Below are positions 44,124 to 52,671 of a stretch of DNA of 64,000 nt, piece after piece (position 1 is the first letter of the stretch; each line of letters begins with the position of its first letter). The notes under the pieces are model-generated. The model was not told where the DNA came from. It was given only the letters and a program-made list of their open reading frames with translations, and searched no databases. A program made the translations under genes and the position numbers. The stretch is from Bacillus sp. EB01 (GTDB taxonomy: Bacteria; Bacillota; Bacilli; Bacillales; Cytobacillaceae): NCBI RefSeq assembly GCF_000613125.1, contig NZ_HG964497.1, forward strand, positions 2,332,000-2,395,999. The letters run 5' to 3'.

Positions 44124-44162
44124 CCTTCCAAGTGCGGAGCATTTGGTGGGTGAGGTTCACCC
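44124..44162 (+). repeat. Right-end hairpin of the IS element (candidate 3' part of omega-RNA)
   Basis: CCAAGTGC-GGA-GCATTTGG plus GGGTGA...TTCACCC, similar to the left end. In TnpB systems the omega-RNA scaffold ends at this boundary and the following bases (here from 44163) act as guide. Confidence 0.6.
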
Positions 44163-44810
44163 GGGAACAATCAGATTACAACTTATCCCCCAGCAAATTT
44201 ATAATGCGAATGTTTACCTCTGCAACAGTGCTCTGTTCCTTGCCGAGGCATCACAAAAAACACTAGAAAAGCTTTCAGGCGACGAGGCGCTTTTGCCGAA
44301 ATACAGTACATCATCCCTCTATAAAACAATCAATCGAAACAACCATTATCTGCGGGAAACGGCTTATACAATAAGAGAGAATGGATTATCAAGCAGGGTT
44401 CGCTAGAGGAGGCCAGATCTTCCTTATTAAAAATAAGACGAGAGCGCCCCGATACGATCATTCTTGATTTAGCTGACAATAACATCATGAATTATTATGG
44501 CCAGGAAAAAAGGTTGAACTCAAATCAAGCTAACATGCTACGGTATTTTTTCATCCATAGCAGTAAAAACAGACCGGTTGTAAAAAGAGATTTCAGACCA
44601 ATATTCTCAAATTCTCAATTAGACGAGATACCCAACAATACGTTTGTACAGCGAATCCGAAGACTGATTAGGATGCTTGAAGACGAAGGCATAAATCCAA
44701 ATATTATCACGACAATTTCCTGGTATGACCAAACGGCCTATTACTTTGATCAAAGCGTTGATTTCATTATTCTCCAGCGCAGTGACCAGACCTTCATCCT
44801 CGACCGATGA
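44163..44810 (+). pseudogene. Body of the interrupted winged-helix DNA-binding protein, frameshifted
   Basis: After the element the frame reads TIRLQLIPQQIYNANVYLCN, then SALFLAEASQKTLEKLSG and NRNNHYLRETAYTIRENG to a stop near 44405. A second frame, open from about 44405, continues EARSSLLKIRRERPDTIILD and then MNYYGQEKRLNSNQANMLRY, FVQRIRRLIRMLEDEGINPN and ISWYDQTAYYFD. The C-terminal part has the look of a winged helix-turn-helix (recognition helix FVQRIRRLIRMLEDEG, wing ISWYDQTAYYF). The gene thus carries at least two lesions, the IS insertion and a frameshift. Regulatory target unknown. Confidence 0.55.
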
Positions 44811-44869
44811 CAGGGGTGTCATCTCCCACATCATATACTGATGTTACAACCACAAGGGAGATGATGTAT

Positions 44870-46245
44870 ATGAAAAACTGGAATCAACTTTTTGTAAGGC
44901 ATGGGTGGCTGCTTTGGGAAGTAGGAGCAAATAAATTTTCATCGGTAAATGAAACTGAAGGGAATATCAAATTCCTGCTTGAATCTCTTGAAGCAGCGCA
45001 AATCTCATTTACCTTTGAAAAAGGAGTCATCTCTGTCCTTTCCAGTCCAGTATCAGAAGATAGTTGGATTGAAATTCTTGATTACCGAGGAAGAGGAAGG
45101 GGCGAGGGATTATGGTTCCGGCCAGGTGTGGAAGAACCAAAGGTAAGGGAGCTTGATACGTATATTGCAGGGATTGTCAGGCAGCTATACAGGCTCGGTT
45201 TCATCACTACGTATTCATGCGACGGCCATAAAAAACGTTCGGCCTCTATCGGAATCCAAAACAATAAGGAACAATTGCTGGAACTGCTCCTAGCACTAGG
45301 CATGAACCGGGTTTTCACCCGGGATACTAGAGACAGCTTTGTACTATCATTACCACTTAAACGCGATGAACTTTTGGACCTTGCCGAGGGGCTAAGCACA
45401 ATCAAACCAGCCTGGATGGAAAAAGGGTATGAGTTTATCCAAGAACAATTATTCAATAATCTTCTTGAAAAATTATTATCCATCCCTGGCAAAAGCGAAA
45501 GGGAAGGTCGCATCCGTGATTTTGTTAAAAAAACGCTGTCTCCGTATGTGGATCGAATCACGGTGGACCACTATGGGAACATCCTTGCTGAAAAAACCTA
45601 TAAAAACGGGAATGGACCAGTGATTCTCGTCAATAGCCATTTAGATACAGTTGAAGAAATTGAACCAGGCCGGGCAATCATTAAGAAAGACTGCATATGG
45701 TCAAGCAGCAAGGGCATCCTTGGCGCGGATGACCGGGCTGGTATTGCAGTCTTGCTTACACTTGCCAAAGAACTGCCAAAAACAAATTTCAACGGCAAGG
45801 TTAAATTTATCTTTACTGTTAAGGAGGAAATCGGATCCGAGGAGCCAGCAATGTTGATGAGTATTTTCTGTGGGGAACGGATGCGGCAATCGTGATAGAC
45901 CGAAGAGGAACGGGAGACATAGTCACTTCCTGTGGCGGACACATTCCTTTCTGTGACGAGCAATACGGCATCCTCTTTGAGAAAGCAGCTGAAGATGCAG
46001 GCCTCACAGGCTGGAACTGCACCTCAGGTGGAAGCAGTGACACTAGAATATGGGCTGAAAAAGGCATTCAAAGTGTCAATCTTTCTGCAGGATACAACTA
46101 TGAACATACCAGCCAGGAAATCCTGGATGTAAAAGCTTGCAGGAATACTCTTAAGTTAGTACTTTCGTTTTTCAATAACAGCAGGGAATTACAGCGGACA
46201 CTTAGGACTATCAGTATCAAAGAAGGGATAGCTCTTTTAGGATGA
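44870..46245 (+). pseudogene. M20/M42-type metallopeptidase with unusual N-terminal domain, frameshifted
   Basis: The frame from 44870 gives a 190-residue N-terminal region of unknown type (FVRHGWLLWEVGANKFSSV...GFITTYSCDGHKKRS). A zinc aminopeptidase core follows: ILVNSHLDTVEE, GADDRAGIAV, FTVKEEIGSEE. At about 45838-45848 the frame slips by one base. The alternative frame continues ASNVDEYFLWGTDAAIVIDR, then CTSGGSSDTRIWAEKG and YNYEHTSQE to 46245. All expected metal ligands are present across the two frames, so this is recent inactivation or a sequence error. AAGGGA precedes the start. Confidence 0.72.
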
Positions 46246-46257
46246 GTCAAATTTTAC

Positions 46258-46287
46258 AAGCCTTCGATTGGGAAGGCTTTTTTTTTA
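46258..46287 (+). terminator. Terminator after the peptidase pseudogene
   Basis: AAGCCTTC (46258-46265) and GAAGGCTT (46272-46279) with a GATTGG loop, then a run of T. Confidence 0.88.
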
Positions 46288-46460
46288 TATTTCAACGGGT
46301 ATTTTTCCGGATAGATAGGCTCTCCTTGCTGCAAAACCGCTTGGAAGTGCCAGACAGGCCGTTTTTTTGTAAATGGAAATTACTGTTTTTCTATTAACGA
46401 TTTTTCTTCTGTATAATGGTTGGTAGATATAATTTTTTTGTAATGAATGAGGAGAGAGAA

Positions 46461-47651
46461 ATGATAACAGCAGAGAAAGAACAACTGGTAGATAACTATT
46501 TTAATAAATTATTTATAGAAGCAAGTCCCAACAGGGAAGCGTTTTGGGAGAATCTTAATGGCAAACACCCTGACCTGGCTGCAACACTCCACCATCGAAT
46601 GGATGAACGGACACGGGAGAATCAGCAGGAAATTTATTTTGCAAAAAATGCGAATCTTGATTTTGGACTGGGTGTCGCAGGATTATTAGCTGATTTCTAT
46701 AAGAAGTACCTCTCATGGTTTGCACTGTTACAGTACCCGCAGCCCGGGAGGATGCTCGATATTGGCTGTGACAATGGTATTTTAACGTGTTTCTATGCTT
46801 CTCTTTATCCAGAAACTGAAGTTATAGGAATAGATATAAATGAAGCGGGGATTAGTTGTGCGAATGCGTTGGCTCAGCGGCTGGATCTGAAAAACGTGAA
46901 GTTTATCAAGATGGAATTTGACGAAATAAACGACCACTTCCCGAAGGGTTATTTTGATCTTGTTACCTCGGTCCGTGTCATGCATGAAGTGATGGGAACG
47001 ATAGCTTCGCCGAAATACTGGTCATTGACAGAATACCTGGAAATGCTGCCTATTAACTCGGATCCGGGGTTTTTGGAAATAATCAGATGGGTACTGTCTG
47101 AAGAAGGAAACTATATTTTCTGTGAACGGCTCGAAAACCCGGCAGCTGTCGGTCAGTGGGCTAACCTTTTAAACCTGTCCGGAATGCACTTAAATTGGGA
47201 CTCATCAGATTTCATCGAGTTTCATGAAACCGGCACTCATAAAAAGGACCCTGTCATGGTCGCTGGCAAAAAAAATATTAAACTCTCAACATTACAGGGA
47301 CTCCGGGCTTTATATACTAGGGACCTAGAAATGGATTTTAAAAACGGCGGTTCCTACCGAAGTGTTGCCGCTGAACTGATATTTGATGAATTTGAGCCGA
47401 AGGAATTCGTTTTAGGTAAATTGCTCGCCTTCGATAGCAACTGGTATAAATTCAGATATGAAATCTGGAGCACAGAAGAATACTATCTTGTTTATGCTTC
47501 CGGCAACATGGGCTACAGAAAACTTGAAATCCTGCCGACCAAATCAATGGAAGAAGCCAAGGAAAAGCTGCAGGAGCTGCTAGACATGTATATCCAACAT
47601 GGTCAGGTATACGACTATTCGTCATTGATTGAACGCGGAATGCTTGAATAA
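46461..47651 (+). CDS. Class I SAM-dependent methyltransferase with extended C-terminus
   Basis: ATG at 46461 follows GAGGAGAG; an upstream in-frame start at 46416 precedes the site. The Rossmann motif I MLDIGCDNGILT is at about 98-109, motif II VIGIDINEAG, then VTSVRVMHEV as motif IV. About 396 residues, so roughly 150 extra C-terminal residues with a KSMEEAKEKLQELLDMY helix near the end. Substrate unknown. A relic of the same C-terminus lies at 39661-39759. The gene is intact in a neighbourhood of broken genes. Confidence 0.72.
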   Translation: MITAEKEQLVDNYFNKLFIEASPNREAFWENLNGKHPDLAATLHHRMDERTRENQQEIYFAKNANLDFGLGVAGLLADFYKKYLSWFALLQYPQPGRMLDIGCDNGILTCFYASLYPETEVIGIDINEAGISCANALAQRLDLKNVKFIKMEFDEINDHFPKGYFDLVTSVRVMHEVMGTIASPKYWSLTEYLEMLPINSDPGFLEIIRWVLSEEGNYIFCERLENPAAVGQWANLLNLSGMHLNWDSSDFIEFHETGTHKKDPVMVAGKKNIKLSTLQGLRALYTRDLEMDFKNGGSYRSVAAELIFDEFEPKEFVLGKLLAFDSNWYKFRYEIWSTEEYYLVYASGNMGYRKLEILPTKSMEEAKEKLQELLDMYIQHGQVYDYSSLIERGMLE

Positions 47652-47670
47652 TAGTTTTGGAGAGTTTTAC

Positions 47671-48117
47671 ATGGTAGGAGTTAAGAATATCAACGGGACT
47701 AAAGCTTACAGATTTACATTTAGCAACTTTCCCTTTGAACCTCAGAAGAAATCCTATAAAGCAACCATCAAGTATAAGAATATCGATGTGAACATGTTGA
47801 TCGTTATGCATATTGATAAAGATCTTTTCGAATCAGTTGGATTCAATATTACTGAGGAAGAACACGATATTCAAATATCCACAAAAGGAAAAAAAGAAAA
47901 GGATCAAGCTATCCTTACAATTGAACGTCGACCAGGGAGACATTGATTTTTCTGTTGAAAGAAAAGGATTCTTTAAGCTAAAGTGCAAGCCTCACCGGCA
48001 GGCTGGAAGGAGTATTACAAACTAAAAAAAAGTGTGGAGAAAACGGACCTGGAAAAGCTTTCCCAAATGAAAGTGCCAGTCAAGGTTTATCTTGGTGGGG
48101 GAGTTTCGACTAAATAA
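47671..48117 (+). pseudogene. Frameshifted small protein gene of unknown family
   Basis: Begins MVGVKNINGTKAYRFTFSNF behind GGAGAG. At an A-rich stretch near 47885-47930 the sense moves to the second frame (LNVDQGDIDFSVERKGFFKL), and near 47985 back to the first (VQASPAGWKEYYKLKKSVEK, then KVPVKVYLGGGVSTK). Two compensating frameshifts give a continuous beta-rich protein of about 148 residues. Its short distance from the methyltransferase stop (19 bases) suggests they were co-transcribed. No function is recognised. Confidence 0.5.
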
Positions 48118-48166
48118 TGAATTCTTTTGGGTTTGCGATTTCCCATGTTATCGGCCATGTTGAGGA

Positions 48167-48382
48167 GTGTGTACTCTTGATACAATTGGAAGAGAAAACG
48201 TCTTGGAAGATGCGAAATCCATCGCTCGAAATGAAGCAATGAATACCGATGCAGATCCTCAGTCGCTTGTGATTGTCGATATCGAGGACGTACCGCTAGC
48301 CTATTTGCCAGGGAATCCAACACGGGGCTGCGTCAAAGCAGTTGGAGATTTAGCTGCTTTCGAAAAACTCGAATTAGTATAA
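48167..48382 (+). pseudogene. Fragment, possibly of a hydantoinase/oxoprolinase-type protein
   Basis: A 71-codon frame from a GTG without clear site: GRENVLEDAKSIARNEAM, then VIVDIEDVPLAYLPGNPTRG and VKAVGDLA. The PLAYLPGNxTR...VKAVGDL pattern recalls a segment of hydantoinase/oxoprolinase family proteins, but only this piece is present. Treated as a gene relic; assignment is tentative. Confidence 0.3.
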
Positions 48383-48387
48383 TCATA

Positions 48388-48430
48388 GAAACAGTCTCCA
48401 GGTGAACGGCCTGGTGGCTGTTTCTTTTTT
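48388..48430 (+). terminator. Terminator after the 48.2-kb fragment
   Basis: GAAACAG (48388-48394) and CTGTTTC (48418-48424), with an inner CCAGG/CCTGG pairing, then TTTTTT. Confidence 0.8.
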
Positions 48431-48862
48431 AATTTGCTTTAATGATGCATACAGGCCTGAGTTGAACCCAAGACCATTTATACATTCTCCTGGCATAAAG
48501 GGTGCCTGCACTCTTGAACTTCATGTTTGATATGAACGAAACGGGAAGGGATAATAGATCCTGGTCGCAACCGAATTTGACAGCTGGTTAAAAAATAGAA
48601 CCAAATAAAGTGAGTGAAATATCCTCCTCAATCAGATTTATCGGAAATATCACGACCTCAAAAATACCGTCGCAGGTGAAATTGGAGGCATTAGCAGAGT
48701 CAGATGCTTTCGTATATTATCATAAACAAAATAAACAAAAATCTGCTTCAAGTGAAAAACGCAAAATGCGAAAAGAACTTTTCATCGGTGTATTCCCACT
48801 ATAGTGGAATTTGAGAATATCGAGTTACTTTTTCTTGACTTCATAAACTGCAAATATTAATA
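48431..48862. other. Mostly non-coding stretch
   Basis: I see only a 64-codon GTG-started frame (48610-48804, ISSSIRFIGNITTSKIPSQV...) without ribosome binding site or recognisable family. It may be a relic or chance. No hairpins or repeats stand out until the operator-like sites described next. Confidence 0.4.
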
Positions 48863-49013
48863 TTACAGTTATTCCTTTTGAACAGGAAGCAATCAATTTG
48901 AAAGTGGCTTTTAATAGTTTAGATTGTTAGGGACATTTACCAGCCCATTGCTTTGTAATGTCTAAACTGTAAACTATCTTATTACAGTACGTTTTATAAA
49001 AAACAAACTGTAA
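48863..49013. promoter_or_regulatory. Four operator-like half-sites ACTGTAA/TTACAGT upstream of the thioredoxin gene
   Basis: TTACAGT at 48863-48869 and 48982-48988, ACTGTAA at 48966-48972 and 49007-49013. The pair 48966/48982 forms a perfect inverted repeat with a 9-base spacer. Repetition of a 7-mer four times in 150 bases before a redox/aldehyde stress cluster suggests binding sites for a MarR/HxlR-type or similar regulator. No such regulator gene is adjacent. Confidence 0.5.
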
Positions 49014-49108
49014 TTTTTCATCATATTAAAAGGAGGAAATTTTGTTTTTTTCGTAAACATTAAAAAATACTTTTTTAAAATTATAAGAATGAATTGGAGG
49101 ATATAATA

Positions 49109-49423
49109 ATGGCTATCTCACACGTAACAGATAAAACATTTAGCACTGAAATTAAAGAGGGATTAGTTTTAGTGGATTTTTGGGCACCGTGGTGTGGTCC
49201 TTGTAAAATGATTGCACCTGTATTGGAGGAAATCGATGGTGAAATGGGTGACAAAGTTAGCATTATCAAGCTTAATGTAGATGAAAACGCAGGAACAGCA
49301 GGAAAATTTGGAGTCATGAGCATTCCAACATTGATTCTTTTCAAAGACGGAGTGGCTGTAGATAAGGTTATCGGGTTCAATCCAAAAGAAGCTTTGACAG
49401 AAATAATTTCAAAGCATATGTAA
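49109..49423 (+). CDS. Thioredoxin
   Basis: 104 residues, ATG at 49109 after GGAGG (the TTG at 49094 overlaps that site). Active site WCGPC with Cys29 and Cys32 in [11 protein letters not shown], cis-proline in MSIPTL, and the C-terminal helix [13 protein letters not shown]. Cytosolic disulfide reductase. Because it heads a cluster with DJ-1 proteins and an aldo/keto reductase and has its own operator-like sites, it is probably an accessory, stress-induced thioredoxin rather than the housekeeping TrxA. Confidence 0.92.
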   Translation: MAISHVTDKTFSTEIKEGLVLVDFWAPWCGPCKMIAPVLEEIDGEMGDKVSIIKLNVDENAGTAGKFGVMSIPTLILFKDGVAVDKVIGFNPKEALTEIISKHM

Positions 49424-49480
49424 TAAAGACTTTTTAAAAAGAGGATGAATCTATATCTGAACATACAAAAAAGTATTTGA

Positions 49481-49612
49481 TATAACATTCTCATTGCTGA
49501 CCTTTCCCGATTGCACTTTGGAAGTTCTCCAGCTAATGCTTTTCTCAATTCACTGGAACTTGCACAGCTCGCAGAAATTGTTTTAGCTGCAATTGTTAAC
49601 AGCCACAGGTAA
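49481..49612 (+). pseudogene. Short C-terminal gene relic between trx and the first DJ-1 gene
   Basis: Open frame without start: IADLSRLHFGSSPANAFLNS, then LELAQLAEIVLAAIVNSHR, stop at 49612. The leucine/alanine-rich helix looks like the tail of a real protein, but I do not recognise it. Confidence 0.25.
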
Positions 49613-49674
49613 AAATACGAATACATGAAAAAGTGTTATCAAATAATCTTTTTCTTTTTGAGGAGGAAAAAATA

Positions 49675-50193
49675 ATGAGTAAAAAAGCACTCTTAATAAT
49701 ACCGCCAGAACGTTTTAATGAAGATGAGTTATTCAAACCAAAAGAAGAGCTTGAAAATGCAGGAGTCGAAGTAACCATTGCTAGCACCGTGACAGGTGAA
49801 ATTACTGGTGACTATGATGGGAAAGCAACTTCTTCTGTTATCTTTTCAGACGTATCGCCCACAGAATTTGATGTTGTTTCGGTAATTGGAGGATCTGGTA
49901 CAAATGATCATCTATGGGGAAATCAAGAATTACAAGACTTTTTGAAGCAAGCTTACAATGAGAAAGTTCTTGTAACAGGAATTTGTGCAGGGGCTGTTAC
50001 AGTTGCTAAAACTGGTTTGCTTTCTGGAAGAGAAGCAACTTGCTATCCACTAGATGTTCAAAAGAACGAATTGATAGCTGTTAACGTTAAATATGTTGAA
50101 CAACACGTTGTTGCCTATGGTGATATTATTACTGGCGATGGTCCACAAGGTGCGAAAGAATTTGGAAAAGCCCTTGTTAAAGCATTGCGCTAG
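49675..50193 (+). CDS. DJ-1/PfpI family protein, copy 1
   Basis: 172 residues from ATG 49675 behind GAGGAGG. Rossmann-like fold of the class I glutamine amidotransferase superfamily. The nucleophile elbow is TGICAGAVT with Cys104, and an upstream acidic residue sits in PPERFNEDELF (Glu near residue 15-18). Members act on methylglyoxal or other reactive carbonyls or as stress proteases/chaperones. A weak hairpin (GGTTCG/CGAACC, 50220-50241) follows. Confidence 0.82.
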   Translation: MSKKALLIIPPERFNEDELFKPKEELENAGVEVTIASTVTGEITGDYDGKATSSVIFSDVSPTEFDVVSVIGGSGTNDHLWGNQELQDFLKQAYNEKVLVTGICAGAVTVAKTGLLSGREATCYPLDVQKNELIAVNVKYVEQHVVAYGDIITGDGPQGAKEFGKALVKALR

Positions 50194-50293
50194 TTCTACA
50201 TTTTAGTTGGATAGAGTGTGGTTCGGAAGTAATTTCGAACCCGCCGCTTTTGTGAGAATAATAAGTTATTGTGATTGAAGGAGGGTTTTTAGT

Positions 50294-50806
50294 TTGGGCA
50301 AAAAAATTGCTGCACTTATCACCAATTTATTTGAGGACGTTGAATTTACAGATCCTGCAGAAGCATTCAAAGAAGCTGGTCATCAAGTAGTTACAATTGA
50401 TAAACATGCAGGAAATGAAGTAACTGGTAAAAAAGGCGCAACCGTAATAATTGATAAAGCCATAGATGAGGTTAATCCTGCAGACTTTGATGCTTTGCTT
50501 ATTCCAGGTGGTTTCTCCCCTGATTTACTACGTGAAGATGACCGCTTTGGTCAATTCGCAAAAGAATTTATCCAAGAAGGTAAACCTGTTTTCGCAATTT
50601 GCCATGGACCACAAGTATTGATCGATACAGACCTATTAAAAGGTGTCGACATAACTGGTTTCAAATCTATTCGTAATGATTTAAAAAATGCAGGGGCTAA
50701 CTATAAAGATGAAGAAGTTGTGGTAAGCAAAAATATTGTGACCAGCCGTTTTCCAGATGATATCCCGGCATTCAATCGTGAAGCGCTAAAACTCTTAGCA
50801 AAATAA
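50294..50806 (+). CDS. DJ-1/PfpI family protein, copy 2 (general stress protein 18/YhbO-like)
   Basis: A TTG start behind GAAGGAGGG. 170 residues beginning GKKIAALITNLFEDVEFTDP with the canonical FEDVE catalytic glutamate and nucleophile Cys103 in FAICHGPQVL, typical of PfpI/YhbO/YfkM proteins reported as protein deglycases or stress proteases. It differs clearly from copy 1, so the pair is not a recent duplication. Part of the carbonyl/thiol stress cluster. Confidence 0.87.
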   Translation: MGKKIAALITNLFEDVEFTDPAEAFKEAGHQVVTIDKHAGNEVTGKKGATVIIDKAIDEVNPADFDALLIPGGFSPDLLREDDRFGQFAKEFIQEGKPVFAICHGPQVLIDTDLLKGVDITGFKSIRNDLKNAGANYKDEEVVVSKNIVTSRFPDDIPAFNREALKLLAK

Positions 50807-50906
50807 TATAATGAAGCGTTGTTTTATATTATTTTGACTAAAAGTAGTATGTAATATTGTTTTCAGATACAACCTAAAAAAGAATTTTTTAAGGAGGATT
50901 TATACA

Positions 50907-51623
50907 ATGTCATTAAAAGGAAAACGTGTGGTCGTAATTGGAGGTACTTCTGGTATCGGATTATCCGCAGCAAAGGCATTTCTAGATGAATCTGCTCAAG
51001 TCATTATTGCCAGTCGTTCTGATGCAAAACTATCGGAGGCAAAGAATGTACTTGGTGGTAATGTGGAAGCATACAATATTGATTTTCGCAGTGAAGAGAA
51101 ACTAGCTGACTTTTTTAAAATGGTAGGGAATTTTGATCACCTTGTTGTTACGGCGGGTGAAGGTGCAATGGGTCATTTTAGTGACTTACCTGTTGCGGAT
51201 GTTAGAGAAGCGTTTGATAGTAAGTTTTGGGGGCAATACTTAACCGTTCGTGCTGCTATTCCGTACTTAAATAATACCAGTTCTATCACATTGACCTCTG
51301 GTGTTTATGGAATCCGTCCACCACAAGGGGCAAGTACACTTGCTTCGATCAATTCAGCGATTGATGGATTGGTCAGGGGGCTTTCAGTAGACCTAGCCCC
51401 TATACGGGTAAATGTTGTTTCACCTGGTATCGTAGACACCCCGCTCTACGGAGGGATGCCTGACGAGCAAAGACAAAATTTATACAGCAATATTGCGCAG
51501 CAACTACCTGTTAATCGCGTGGCACAACCCGAAGACATTGCTGAGGCCTACGTGTACTTAGTGAAAAATGGTTTTACAACTGGTACTTCTCTTCTTATTG
51601 ATGGCGGGGCTCACTTGGTGTAA
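50907..51623 (+). CDS. Short-chain dehydrogenase/reductase lacking the YxxxK catalytic motif
   Basis: AAGGAGG before the ATG. 238 residues with cofactor loop GGTSGIG (12-18), SRSD after beta-2 (NADPH preference likely) and VSPGIVDTPL. Ser131 (TLTSGVYGIRPP) is present, but the expected Tyr at about 144 and Lys at about 148 are replaced (GASTLASINSAIDGL). This matches a known subgroup of SDR-like proteins with an A-x-N helix in place of YxxxK. It may be a weak reductase or bind nucleotide without classical catalysis. Confidence 0.82.
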   Translation: MSLKGKRVVVIGGTSGIGLSAAKAFLDESAQVIIASRSDAKLSEAKNVLGGNVEAYNIDFRSEEKLADFFKMVGNFDHLVVTAGEGAMGHFSDLPVADVREAFDSKFWGQYLTVRAAIPYLNNTSSITLTSGVYGIRPPQGASTLASINSAIDGLVRGLSVDLAPIRVNVVSPGIVDTPLYGGMPDEQRQNLYSNIAQQLPVNRVAQPEDIAEAYVYLVKNGFTTGTSLLIDGGAHLV

Positions 51624-51645
51624 GTGAGCATTATAATGTTATTTT

Positions 51646-51684
51646 TGTGGCTATACTACAACAATGTATAGCCACATTTTTTTT
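51646..51684 (+). terminator. Terminator of the SDR gene
   Basis: TGTGGCTATAC (51646-51656) and GTATAGCCACA (51666-51676) perfect arms, then eight T residues. Confidence 0.92.
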
Positions 51685-51756
51685 AAAACAATAATCCAAT
51701 TTTTTAATATATGATAGTGATTGAAGATTTGCAGTTCAAGTAAAACAAGGTGAGAT

Positions 51757-52671
51757 ATGAAAGGAATGATGAAAATGAGTTTACGTGACCATGAAAAAAT
51801 ATTGATTAAGCATTCACTTGAAAAACGTGTAGTAACTTTACCCGATGGAACCTTTCTTCCAAGCATTGGTCAAGGAACATGGTACATGGGAGAAAATCCT
51901 CAATCGAAAAACAAAGAAATCAAAGCTTTGCAACTTGGAATAGAACTGGGAATGAAGCTAATCGATACGGCTGAAATGTACGGAAATGGCGATTCCGAAC
52001 GTTTAGTTGGTGAGGTAATCAAGGGGCGTAGAGATAAAGTTTTTTTAGTATCGAAAGTATATCCTCATCATTCCGGGTTAGATTTGATTGAAAGCGCATG
52101 TGAAAATAGTCTAAAACGACTAGGAACAGATCACCTTGATTTGTATCTTTTACACTGGAGAGGTCGTGTTCCTTTGGCAGAAACGATTGAAGGAATGGAG
52201 AGACTGCGCAGAGATGGTAAAATTGTAAGATGGGGAGTTTCTAATTTTGATACGGATGAAATGAAAGAGTTGTGGGATACCGCTAACGGAAAAAAATGTA
52301 TGACAAATCAGGTCTTATATCATCTAGGTTCTAGAGGAATTGATTATAATCTCATACCATGGCATCATGTACATAACATGCCAATTATGGCCTATAGTCC
52401 CCTGGCCCAGGGAGGGACCTTAAGAAGACAATTACTTAGCGATCCAACCATCATTGAAATTGCAGAAAAATACAATGTGCAGCCATTACAAATTGCTCTT
52501 GCGTGGACCATTCGTTCAAACAACGTAATTGCTATCCCAAAAGCTGTTAAGGAAGAACATGTTTTAGCCAATGCTCAAGCTGCTACTATTCAATTGACCA
52601 TAGAAGATTTGAACAGACTTGACGAGGTATTTCCAAAACCAACAAGAAAAATACCTTTGGATATTATATAA
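51757..52671 (+). CDS. Aldo/keto reductase
   Basis: 304 residues with the full AKR tetrad: Asp70 and Tyr75 (LIDTAEMYG), Lys100 (LVSKVYPH) and His133 (LYLLHWRG). C-terminal AIPKAVKEEHVLANA binds the NADP adenosine. It reduces aldehydes such as methylglyoxal, consistent with the DJ-1 neighbours. AAGGTGAG is upstream; a second start at 51775 (MSLRDHEK) is possible. Separated from the SDR gene by a terminator, so independently transcribed. Confidence 0.88.
   Translation: MKGMMKMSLRDHEKILIKHSLEKRVVTLPDGTFLPSIGQGTWYMGENPQSKNKEIKALQLGIELGMKLIDTAEMYGNGDSERLVGEVIKGRRDKVFLVSKVYPHHSGLDLIESACENSLKRLGTDHLDLYLLHWRGRVPLAETIEGMERLRRDGKIVRWGVSNFDTDEMKELWDTANGKKCMTNQVLYHLGSRGIDYNLIPWHHVHNMPIMAYSPLAQGGTLRRQLLSDPTIIEIAEKYNVQPLQIALAWTIRSNNVIAIPKAVKEEHVLANAQAATIQLTIEDLNRLDEVFPKPTRKIPLDII

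Larger units (their letters stand above)
42171..44162. mobile_element. IS200/IS605-family element with divergent tnpA (dead) and tnpB (intact)
   Basis: Left end: a compound hairpin (42173-42223) with outer arms GGGTGAC/GTCACCC and inner CCAAATC-TCT-GATTTGG. Right end: 44124-44162, with CCAAGTGC-GGA-GCATTTGG and GGGTGA...TTCACCC. Both ends share CCTTCCAA...TTTGGTGGG in the same orientation, as expected for the subterminal hairpins recognised by a Y1 transposase. Between them lie a decayed tnpA (minus) and tnpB (plus). No target duplication, as normal for this family. Exact cleavage positions are uncertain by several bases. Confidence 0.75.
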
